DNA from: JBEVNX01 sp040507895
Lineage (GTDB): Bacteria; Desulfobacterota; Binatia; JACPRU01
Direction: 5' to 3'
DNA length: 9,671 bases
NCBI GenBank assembly: GCA_040507895.1
Contig: JBEVNX010000094.1
Coordinates: 1 to 9,671, forward strand
The position numbers were made by a program, and so were the translations under genes. The notes beneath the pieces are model-generated. The model was not told the origin of the DNA and did no database searches. It was given only the letters and a program-made list of their open reading frames with translations. Of the stretch, positions 1-5,699 are shown piece by piece (position 1 is the stretch's first letter; every line of letters starts with the position of its first letter).

Positions 1-1331
1 TCGACCGCGGCATCGAGCGCGAGCGCGAGCTTTTCTTCGACGTCTTGAGCTCGCCCGAGTCCAAGGCGCAGCGGTACTTCTTCTTTGCCGAGCGCGAGGC
101 CGCGAAGATCCCCGACGTACCGGCCGATACGCCAGCCGGCGAGATCCGCGGGGCGGCGATTGTCGGTGCCGGCACGATGGGCGGCGGCATCGCGATGAAC
201 TTCGCCAACGCGGGAATTTCCGTGACGGTCGTGGAGGTCACGCGAGATGCGCTCGATCGCGGCCTCGCGGTGGTTCGCAAAAACTACCAGACGACCGCCG
301 CCAAAGGGCGCGTGACGCCGCAGGACGTCGAGCAGCGCCTCGGTCTCATTCGCGGCACGACCGACTTCGGCGCCATCGCCGGCGCGGACATCGTCGTCGA
401 GGCGGTGTTCGAGGAGATGCCGGTCAAGAAGGAGGTGTTCGCCAAGATCGACGCGGTCGCCAAGGCCGACGCCTTGCTCGCCACGAACACTTCGACGCTC
501 GACGTCGACGAGATCGCCTCGGCCACCGCTCGGCCCGAGAGCGTCATCGGCATGCATTTCTTCTCGCCCGCCAACGTCATGCGCCTGGTCGAAGTCGTGC
601 GTGGAGCGAAGACCTCGAAGACGGCCGTCGCCACCGCCATGAGCACCAGCCGGCGCATCGGCAAGGTGCCTGTGCTGGTCGGCGTCTGCTATGGGTTCGT
701 CGGCAACCGCATGCTCGGGCAGCGCGGGCGCGAGGCCGACAAGCTGGTTCTCGAAGGCGCGCTTCCGCATCAGGTCGACAAGGTGCTCTACGATTTCGGC
801 TTCCCCATGGGCCCGTTCGCGATGGGCGATCTGGCGGGACTCGACGTCGGCTGGCGCATTCGCAAAGGCCTCGGCAAGAGATCGCCGGTCGCCGATCGCC
901 TCTGCGAGATGGGGCGCTTCGGGCAGAAGTCCGGAGCCGGCTACTACCAATACGGTGCCGATCGCACCGCCGTACCAGACCCGGAGGTCGAGCGAATCAT
1001 CCTGGAGGCTTCGTCCCAGCTGGGAATCACCCGCAGGCAGATCGCCGATGACGAGATTCTCGCTCGCCTCCTCTACCCGATGGTCAACGAAGGCGCGAAG
1101 ATCCTCGATGAGAAGATCGCCATCCGCGCCAGCGACATCGACGTGATCTGGGTCTACGGATACGGCTGGCCGATGTACCGCGGCGGACCGATGTTCTGGG
1201 CGGACCAACTGGGCTTGCGGACGATCCGGGACCGCCTGCTTGAGTGGCAACGGCGCGAAGGGGACCTATGGAAGCCCGCTGCTCGGCTGGAGAGCCTCGT
1301 CGCCGAGGGTAAGGGATTCCTCGGGAGTTAG
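1..1331 (+). CDS. 3-hydroxyacyl-CoA dehydrogenase part of a FadB/FadJ-type beta-oxidation protein (5' partial)
   Basis: NAD-dependent oxidation of 3-hydroxyacyl-CoA to 3-ketoacyl-CoA in fatty-acid beta-oxidation, in the cytoplasm. The reading frame is open to the left edge (first full codon at base 3), and the residues before the TTG at 45 read naturally as the linker of a FadB-type fusion (FFAEREAAKIPDVP near 81-122). The gene therefore begins outside the window, probably with an enoyl-CoA hydratase domain, and 45 is not a true start. About 442 residues are present. The NAD Rossmann loop GAGTMGGG lies at 165-188, and the catalytic His of the HFFSP motif at 555-557 is followed by the LVEVV segment carrying the catalytic Glu. 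The first C-terminal 3HCDH domain begins at CYGFVGNRM (about 687-713), and a second repeat ends with the GWPMYRGGP motif near 1167-1193. Stop TAG is at 1329-1331. The frame is intact. A stand-alone dehydrogenase is less likely because of the linker. Confidence 0.93.
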   Translation, partial: DRGIERERELFFDVLSSPESKAQRYFFFAEREAAKIPDVPADTPAGEIRGAAIVGAGTMGGGIAMNFANAGISVTVVEVTRDALDRGLAVVRKNYQTTAAKGRVTPQDVEQRLGLIRGTTDFGAIAGADIVVEAVFEEMPVKKEVFAKIDAVAKADALLATNTSTLDVDEIASATARPESVIGMHFFSPANVMRLVEVVRGAKTSKTAVATAMSTSRRIGKVPVLVGVCYGFVGNRMLGQRGREADKLVLEGALPHQVDKVLYDFGFPMGPFAMGDLAGLDVGWRIRKGLGKRSPVADRLCEMGRFGQKSGAGYYQYGADRTAVPDPEVERIILEASSQLGITRRQIADDEILARLLYPMVNEGAKILDEKIAIRASDIDVIWVYGYGWPMYRGGPMFWADQLGLRTIRDRLLEWQRREGDLWKPAARLESLVAEGKGFLGS

Positions 1332-1538
1332 CCGCGCACGCACGACGATTGGCGGCGGGAGGGTCGGGTCCCCTTTTAGGACGCGGCTGGGACCGCGCGG
1401 AGTGGGTCGATCGAATTCCGAAAGAGCCGAATGGTAAGTTTCGTCCGTACTATTCGCTCGTGTCGGCTGGCGCGGGAAGTTGACACCGAGGTCCTTCGAG
1501 CGGCCTCACGATCGACAGCCGGCTGACGTTATAGAGGC
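1332..1538. other. Intergenic region between the dehydrogenase and alkB
   Basis: This 207-bp gap holds no convincing gene. A weak hairpin-plus-T candidate (GGGAGGG pairing partly through G-T pairs with CCCCTTTT) lies at 1357-1377 and could end the upstream transcript. A TTGACA hexamer at 1480-1485 resembles a -35 box but has no good -10 at 16-18 bp. A 10-bp palindrome, CAGCCGGCTG, sits at 1516-1525 just before the alkB start. Separate transcription of alkB is plausible but not shown. Confidence 0.4.
1516..1525. promoter_or_regulatory. Palindrome just upstream of alkB, possible operator
   Basis: CAGCCGGCTG is a perfect 10-bp palindrome. Allowing one mismatch it extends to 16 bp (1513-1528). 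It ends 13 bases before the alkB ATG, a position where a repressor could block transcription or translation. In GC-rich DNA a 10-bp palindrome can occur by chance, so this is only a candidate. Confidence 0.25.
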
Positions 1539-2315
1539 ATGAGCACGACTCCTTCGTTCATCCACCGCAGATCCGGCCGAAGTCGCCTCGGTGGCTTGGC
1601 GACCGCGCTGTCGTCCGAGGCGACCGTCGCGGCGAGCCAGCTCACCCTCCCGATCCAATGCCCGCGTCCCGCCGCGAGCTCTAGGGTGGTGCTACCCGGA
1701 GTCGTGCACGTCTCGGCTTGGCTCGACCTCGACTCCCAGCGCGCGCTCGTCGAGCAGTTCAGGCGCTGGGCCCTGCCTCCGGCCGGACTCCGTCATCCTC
1801 GGGTCCCGAGCGGCCATCTGATGAGCGTTCAATCGGTTTGCCTCGGATGGCATTGGCAGCCCTACGTGTATTCTCGAACCGTAGACGACGGGGACGGCGC
1901 ACCCGTGAAGCCGCTGCCAAGCGAACTCACGGAGCTGGCGCGAGCAGCCGTCGAGGTCGCGTACAGCCCCGCGAGCGGCGAGGCGAGTGTCTACGCTCCG
2001 GATGCGGCGATCGTGAACCTCTACTCCCCAGGCGCCCGCCTGGGGCTTCACCGGGACGCGGAAGAGCCCGCCGAGGCGCCAGTCGTGACCATCAGCCTCG
2101 GCGACACCTGCGTGTTCCGGCTCGCGGGCGTCGACCGCCGTACCGGGCCATTCACCGACGTCGATCTATGCAGCGGGGATTTGCTGGTGTTCGGTGGACC
2201 GAGCCGGCGCATCTATCACGGCGTCCCCAAGGTGATCGAAGGTACGGCTCCCGCTGGGATCGGCCTCCCGCCGGGTCGGCTGAGCATCACCGTGCGCGAG
2301 ACCGGCTTGGTCTAG
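1539..2315 (+). CDS. alkB: AlkB-type alpha-ketoglutarate-dependent DNA dealkylase
   Basis: Oxidative demethylase that repairs 1-methyladenine and 3-methylcytosine lesions in DNA, using Fe(II), O2 and 2-oxoglutarate. The 258-residue product carries the AlkB fold. The substrate/cosubstrate motif NLYSPG is at 160-165, and the HRD iron ligands are His171 and Asp173. The third ligand is His227 in IYHG, and the paired 2-oxoglutarate arginines are Arg247 and Arg253 in GRLSITVRE. The LGW motif (residues 102-104) matches the E. coli protein. E. coli AlkB is 216 residues; here the conserved part begins only near residue 50, and the first 50 residues are Ser/Ala/Arg-rich. The ATG at 1539 also has AGAGG too close (1 nt), so the true start may be internal, for example a GTG at 1686. 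The 3' end overlaps the convergent Ada-domain gene by 29 bp, tying it spatially to the repair operon. Confidence 0.93.
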   Translation: MSTTPSFIHRRSGRSRLGGLATALSSEATVAASQLTLPIQCPRPAASSRVVLPGVVHVSAWLDLDSQRALVEQFRRWALPPAGLRHPRVPSGHLMSVQSVCLGWHWQPYVYSRTVDDGDGAPVKPLPSELTELARAAVEVAYSPASGEASVYAPDAAIVNLYSPGARLGLHRDAEEPAEAPVVTISLGDTCVFRLAGVDRRTGPFTDVDLCSGDLLVFGGPSRRIYHGVPKVIEGTAPAGIGLPPGRLSITVRETGLV

Positions 2316-2595
2316 CCACGGGTCGATTCGCCTTCCAACGCGCGTACTCGGCCGGCATGCATACCGAGCAGGGCCGGTAGCCGGCCGCGAGCGCCGCAGT
2401 CTCGTCGGCGAAGAAGACCCGATTCTTCCGGTAGTGGCCCCTGGCGAGCGCCCGCAGTGCGGCACGGCAGTCCAGCCGGCCGTAGATGCGACTGCGACGG
2501 TGACCGCCGAGCGTTCCCGTACGATTGCTGTCGTAAGGACTGCCGTCGGCGCCGATGAGCCGCCACGTGCGTCCCGCGCTTGCCGCCGTGGTCAC
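2287..2595 (-). CDS. Stand-alone Ada-type metal-binding domain protein
   Basis: A 102-residue protein resembling only the N-terminal metal-binding domain of Ada, the part that takes a methyl group from DNA methylphosphotriesters. It has no methyltransferase and no AraC-type helix-turn-helix domain. The hallmark region is FFADETAALAAGYRPCSVC (residues 61-79), with Cys76 and Cys79 matching the second Zn-Cys pair of Ada. Upstream there is only one cysteine, Cys43 in YGRLDC, probably equivalent to the methyl-accepting Cys38 of Ada; the CxxxC partner is missing. His32 or His54 could complete the metal site. The start is GTG at 2595, whose GTGA overlaps the stop of the upstream oxygenase gene, so it is the last cistron of the repair operon. 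The C-terminal tail (about residue 90 on) is Arg-rich and overlaps the end of alkB. A methyl sensor or a DNA-binding accessory is an inference. Confidence 0.82.
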   Translation of the reverse strand: MTTAASAGRTWRLIGADGSPYDSNRTGTLGGHRRSRIYGRLDCRAALRALARGHYRKNRVFFADETAALAAGYRPCSVCMPAEYARWKANRPVARPSRSRAR

Positions 2596-3320
2596 GCGGC
2601 GTCGTGGAAGATGAGACCGAGGGTCAGGCGCCGCCCGGAGCGAAGCACGCTGACCCCGTGACGCATCGGTGCGGCCGACCAGCCGCGCGAGGATCGCACG
2701 GGCCGGTCACGGGTGGTGAACACGAGTCCCTGACCTCGCGCGATCGACATGACGGTGCCGCGAGACTGGGCGCGGGGGCGTTGCTCGACGACGACGAACT
2801 CGCCGCCGGTATAGTCGACGCCCGGTTCGTCCAGACCGATGACGACTTGCAAGGGGAAGACCAGATCGCCGTAGAGGTCGCGGTGCAGAGCGTTCCAATC
2901 GCCGGGGCCGTAGCGGAGCAGCAGCGGGGTGGGGCGCGTCTGGCCGGCGGCATGGCATTGCTCGAGCCAACCTTCCAAGTCGTCGCACCATGGTGCGGGC
3001 TTGCCACACCGCGCCGCCCAGTCGCGCGCGATCGCCAGCAGATGCGGCCAGAAGGCGCTTCGCAAGCGCGAGACGATCTGCGGAATGGGTCGAGCGAAAT
3101 ATCTGTACTCTCCGCGGCCGAATCGATGGCGCGACATGTCGATGGTGGAGCGAAAGAGCTCGTCCCGTTCGTAGAAGCCGGCGATCTCCGAGCATTCCGA
3201 GGAGGTCAACACGGTGCCGGTCAGCGCGCATCCCAGGTCGTCGAGCGAGGCGGAGACGGCCGGCCAGGAGAGCTCTGCGATTCGCTGCGCGATCGGCAAC
3301 GATTCGGCATGAGCATTCAT
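2592..3320 (-). CDS. Uncharacterised 2OG-Fe(II) oxygenase, likely alkylation-repair or nucleic-acid-modifying
   Basis: A 242-residue oxygenase of the double-stranded beta-helix fold, distinct from AlkB. It resembles a family usually annotated only as 2OG-Fe(II) oxygenase (COG3826-like, from memory). Putative iron ligands are His146 and Asp148 in WNALHRDLYGD, and His221 in MRHGVS. Arg231 (SGRRLTLG) is placed to bind 2-oxoglutarate. The N-terminal 130 residues carry conserved-looking blocks such as STIDMSRHRFG (58-68) and CHAAGQTRPTPLLLRYGPG (122-140). The start ATG at 3320 is set by its 4-bp ATGA overlap with the stop of the methyltransferase gene, with GGAAG upstream; the frame is open further upstream but reads as a shadow of the methyltransferase. 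Its place between ogt and an Ada domain implies a role in alkylation damage. The substrate (DNA, RNA or protein) is unknown. Confidence 0.85.
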   Translation of the reverse strand: MNAHAESLPIAQRIAELSWPAVSASLDDLGCALTGTVLTSSECSEIAGFYERDELFRSTIDMSRHRFGRGEYRYFARPIPQIVSRLRSAFWPHLLAIARDWAARCGKPAPWCDDLEGWLEQCHAAGQTRPTPLLLRYGPGDWNALHRDLYGDLVFPLQVVIGLDEPGVDYTGGEFVVVEQRPRAQSRGTVMSIARGQGLVFTTRDRPVRSSRGWSAAPMRHGVSVLRSGRRLTLGLIFHDAA

Positions 3321-3943
3321 GTCGCGGCTTCCATGGCCAACAGCGCCCGCTTGGTGTCGGTGCCGCCGAGGTACTCGCCGATCGACCCATCGCCGCGAAC
3401 GACCCGGTGGCACGGCACCACCAGCGGCAGAGGATTGTGCGAGCACGCACTTCCCACCGCGCGCACGGCGCGCGGGGTGCCGGTTGACTTGGCGATCGTG
3501 GCATAGCTCTCGGTCCGTCCGTAGCCGATGCCGCGCAAATGCAGGAGCACGGTCCGGCGAAAGCCATGCGCCAAGCGCAAGTCGACGGGGAAATCGAAGC
3601 TCTTGCGCCGCCGTGCGAAGTACTCGTCCAACTGGAGAGCCGCGGCCTCCAAGCGGCGCGGGGTGCGCAGGATGCGTGGGCTCACCTCGGCGGCGAGGCG
3701 GGCGAGGACGTCGTCGTGGCCTTCACGATCGAACGCGACCCGCACGAGGCCTGCCGCGGTCGCGGCCAGCAGCAACCGGCCGAACGGGCTATCGACGGTG
3801 CGGTACGAGACGTCGAGCAAGCGATCCCGCTCGGCCAACTCGACCAGGCGATCGCGGAGCTGCTCATCGGTCTCGGCGGCTACCGCGGCGGTCGCCATCA
3901 CCAGATCGTCGACCACCTGCTGGCGGCCTCGGGCTGTAGTCAT
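3317..3943 (-). CDS. ogt: Methylated-DNA-[protein]-cysteine S-methyltransferase (Ogt/MGMT)
   Basis: Suicide repair protein that moves the alkyl group from O6-alkylguanine to its own cysteine. The 208-residue product has the catalytic motif PCHRV with Cys178. The helix-turn-helix and Arg-finger segment is SYATIAKSTGTPRAVRAVG (146-164), Asn170 follows in CSHNP, and the GSIGEYLGG loop (187-194 region) comes after the active site. The N-terminal RNase-H-like half begins at YRTVDSPFGRLLLA (47-60). The first 45 or so residues are an extra, charged, probably helical stretch not found in E. coli Ogt. The start ATG at 3943 overlaps the sigma-factor stop (ATGA, 3940-3943) and has AGGA 8 nt upstream. 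The stop overlaps the next start (3317-3320). It is the second gene of the four-gene operon, presumably induced with it. Confidence 0.95.
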   Translation of the reverse strand: MTTARGRQQVVDDLVMATAAVAAETDEQLRDRLVELAERDRLLDVSYRTVDSPFGRLLLAATAAGLVRVAFDREGHDDVLARLAAEVSPRILRTPRRLEAAALQLDEYFARRRKSFDFPVDLRLAHGFRRTVLLHLRGIGYGRTESYATIAKSTGTPRAVRAVGSACSHNPLPLVVPCHRVVRGDGSIGEYLGGTDTKRALLAMEAAT

Positions 3944-4437
3944 GTTCTTCTTCCTTTCTTTCCCTTCGCGTAGGTCTTCCGCAGGTTCGCGATGCCGTCC
4001 GCCGCGCTGCGTCGCGCGGCGACCTCGCTGGTCTCCAGCAAGACGCCGACCTCGGCGTACGGCAGCCCGGCCACATGGTGATAGGCGACTGCGCGGCGCT
4101 GCTTGGGAGGGAGCGCTTTCCAAGCCGCCCACAAGTCGCCGTCGCGCTCGGCTGGATCGGCGCGGCTCGACGGAATGTCGCCGACGTCGGTGCCCGACTG
4201 CGCCCGGCGGCCCGCGGCGCGGATTTGGTCGATTGCCTTGCGATGCGCGATGGTCACCAACCAGCCCCGAACGTTGCTGCCGGGCCGCAACCTCGGATAC
4301 GCGCGCAATGCGGCCAGAAACGTCTCCGCCCAGGCGTCGTCGGCATCCGCCGAATCCAGCAACGTGCGACAAAGGCGCCTGATCATCGGCCCGTGCTCCA
4401 TCACGATCTCTTCGAACGGCCGCACCGTCATGAGCAT
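3940..4437 (-). CDS. ECF-type RNA polymerase sigma factor (sigma-70 family)
   Basis: Small alternative sigma factor of 165 residues with only regions 2 and 4. Region 2 covers about 7-75: DADDAWAETFLAALRAYPRL (31-50) is the core-binding 2.2 part, and GWLVTIAHRKAIDQIRA (58-74) is the -10-recognition helix area. Region 4 covers about 101-157, with ALPPKQRRAVAYHH and the recognition helix around TSEVAARRSAADGIANLRK. The tail is basic. It heads the repair operon and its stop overlaps the ogt start. No anti-sigma gene lies next to it, so how it is controlled is open; the downstream Ogt extension or Ada domain are candidates. Two in-frame ATGs (4437 and 4431) compete as starts, and neither has a good Shine-Dalgarno; a perfect inverted repeat ends one base before the first. 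Autoregulation plus control of ogt, the oxygenase and the Ada-domain gene is an inference. Confidence 0.9.
   Translation of the reverse strand: MLMTVRPFEEIVMEHGPMIRRLCRTLLDSADADDAWAETFLAALRAYPRLRPGSNVRGWLVTIAHRKAIDQIRAAGRRAQSGTDVGDIPSSRADPAERDGDLWAAWKALPPKQRRAVAYHHVAGLPYAEVGVLLETSEVAARRSAADGIANLRKTYAKGKKGRRT
3952..3955 (-). promoter_or_regulatory. Shine-Dalgarno of ogt
   Basis: On the minus strand AGGA lies 8 nt before the ATG at 3943, inside the last codons of the sigma-factor gene. It fixes the ogt start at the ATGA overlap and shows that ogt can initiate on its own as well as by coupling. Confidence 0.6.
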
Positions 4438-4438
4438 A

Positions 4439-4460
4439 ACGCTTCGCCGAGCCGAAGCGT
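4439..4460. repeat. Perfect inverted repeat touching the sigma-factor start
   Basis: ACGCTTCG (4439-4446) and CGAAGCGT (4453-4460) are exact 8-bp inverted arms around a 6-nt spacer. On the sigma-factor mRNA they form a GC-rich hairpin ending one base before the AUG at 4437, covering the place where the ribosome-binding site should be. As DNA it could be a dimer operator. The half-site GAAGCGT recurs on the minus strand at 4488-4494. Confidence 0.55.
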
Positions 4461-4551
4461 GAGGTCGGCAAGCCGCGCGGGCCCGATACGCTTCAGCCGG
4501 ACGTCGCCGACGATAGGGGGGCTTCTAGGCACCCGACATCGGTGGCATGGG

Positions 4552-4565
4552 TCATTCCTGAATGA
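4552..4565. promoter_or_regulatory. Inverted repeat, candidate operator upstream of the polyketide operon
   Basis: TCATTC (4552-4557) and GAATGA (4560-4565) are exact 6-bp arms with a 2-bp centre. The element is clearly more AT-rich than its surroundings and ends 40 bp before the proposed GTG start of the polyketide synthase. Such short AT-rich palindromes in divergent gaps are typical binding sites of dimeric regulators. No regulator for it is encoded nearby except the sigma factor, which would not bind a palindrome. Confidence 0.4.
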
Positions 4566-4590
4566 ACGGCGGCCGCGAGCCGTCCATGGC

Positions 4591-4595
4591 GAGGT
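4591..4595 (+). promoter_or_regulatory. Likely Shine-Dalgarno of the type III polyketide synthase
   Basis: GAGGT lies 10 nt before the GTG at 4606, which begins a protein whose first conserved residues (LASIGTAL) follow about ten codons later. It supports 4606 over the long upstream open frame, which is only the antisense of the sigma factor. Confidence 0.4.
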
Positions 4596-4605
4596 GGGCC
4601 CCGAA

Positions 4606-5699
4606 GTGATCGACGACGGAAACAGCAGACCCCGGCTGGCGTCCATCGGAACGGCGCTCGGCGCCCACCGCTACCGGCAAGAGGACTTGATCGAAGGCTT
4701 CCGAGGCCGCTGGACTGGAAGGGAACGGGAGTTTGCGCGAGTCGAGCGCTTCCACCGCGCGGTGCGCGTCGATGCGCGTCATCTCGCCTTGCCGATGGAG
4801 TCCTATCCGCTGCCGAGCTTCGACGAGGCGGCGCGGGTGTTCCTCGAGATCGGTACGGATCTCGCCGAGCAGGCCACCGTCGAAGCGCTCGCGGAAGTCG
4901 GGCTCGCGCCGGCAGACGTGGATGCTCTGTTCTTCACCACGGTGACCGGCGTGGCCGCACCGACCCTCGACGTTCGTCTCGCCAATCGCGTGCATTTTCG
5001 CCCGGACGTGAAGCGCTTGCCCTTCTTCGGACTCGGGTGCGTCGGCGGCGCGAGCGGGCTCGCCCGAGTCTACGACTACTTGCTGGCGTGGCCGGATCAC
5101 GTCGGCGTCCTTTTGTCGGTCGAGCTCTGTTCGCTCACCTTCCAGGAAGCGGATCGCTCCGCCGCGAACCTGATCGCCAGCGGCCGTTCGCAGACGGCGC
5201 CGCGGCGGTCGTGTGCGTCGGTGCCGAGCGCGCTCGAACGATGGGGCTGGAGGGACCGCGGATCCTCGCCACGCGCAGCGTTCTCTATCCGAATACCGAA
5301 AGCGCGATGGGATGGGACGTCGGGGCGGCTGGCTTCTCCGTGGTGTTGTCGCCCGCCGTGCCGGCGCTCGTGCAGGAGAACGTCGCCCGGAACGTCGACG
5401 AGTTTCTCGCCGAGCATGGCCTCGGACGTGCGGACGTCGGCGCCTGGATCTGCCATCCCGGAGGGCCGAAGATCCTGAGCGTTTTGGCCGACTCTCTGGA
5501 CCTAGCGCGTGGAGAGCTGGACCTCACTTGGCGGTGTCTGCGGGACGTGGGGAACATCTCGAGCGCATCAGCGCTCTTCGTGCTGCGGGCGACGATCGCG
5601 GAGGGGAACTGGCCGCCCGGATCGGCTGGGCTCCTCTTGGCGATGGGGCCCGGCTTCTCGTCGGAATTCGTTCTGCTCCGCAACGCGAGTAGTGGATGA
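4606..5699 (+). pseudogene. Type III polyketide synthase (chalcone/stilbene synthase family), split by one frameshift
   Basis: Homodimeric ketosynthase that extends an acyl-CoA starter with malonyl-CoA to alkylpyrones or alkylresorcinols. The first part, 4606 to about 5186, contains active-site Cys145 (5038-5040, in GCVGGASG). The second part continues in another frame from about 5184 to the TGA at 5697-5699. It supplies the catalytic His (5454-5456, in CHPGG), Asn (5553-5555, in GNISSA) and the family C-terminal motif MGPGF. The break falls inside the conserved SAANLIAS/FADGAAAV block, between AGC-GGC (5179-5184) and TTC (5187-5189). One missing base, or a -1 shift, rejoins the halves at the normal family length (about 364 residues) with the whole Cys-His-Asn triad. 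I see no slippery heptamer, so a mutation or sequencing error is more likely than programmed shifting. The end overlaps the next gene by ATGA. Confidence 0.85.

Larger units (their letters stand above)
4438..4605. promoter_or_regulatory. Divergent promoter region between the sigma/repair operon and the polyketide operon
   Basis: This 168-bp gap lies between two divergent operons, so both promoters should be here or overlap the gene starts. It holds an 8-bp-arm inverted repeat next to the sigma start (4439-4460), a further ACGCTTC copy at 4488-4494, and an AT-richer 14-bp inverted repeat at 4552-4565. I could not identify a convincing -35/-10 pair for either direction, as expected if an alternative sigma factor is used. 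Confidence 0.6.

Noticed and set aside
1480..1508. TTGACA hexamer as a housekeeping promoter for alkB
   Set aside because: No acceptable -10 hexamer at 16-18 bp spacing; the TTATAG at 1529 is 43 bp away.
2580..3506. 308-codon plus-strand open frame
   Set aside because: It lies opposite the well-motivated oxygenase and ogt genes; the translation shows no family resemblance, and long antisense frames are common at high GC.
3944..4471. Long N-terminal extension of ogt reaching into the sigma-factor gene
   Set aside because: It is a different frame of the sigma gene. The ATGA overlap and ribosome-binding site at 3952-3955 place the ogt start at 3943.
4075..4605. Upstream part of a long plus-strand open frame leading into the polyketide synthase
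   Set aside because: It is the antisense of the clear sigma-factor gene plus the intergenic gap. Recognisable synthase sequence begins only after 4606.
5176..5190. Programmed ribosomal frameshift in the polyketide synthase
   Set aside because: No X-XXY-YYZ slippery site or evident downstream stimulatory structure, and such recoding is not known for this family; mutation or sequence error is simpler.
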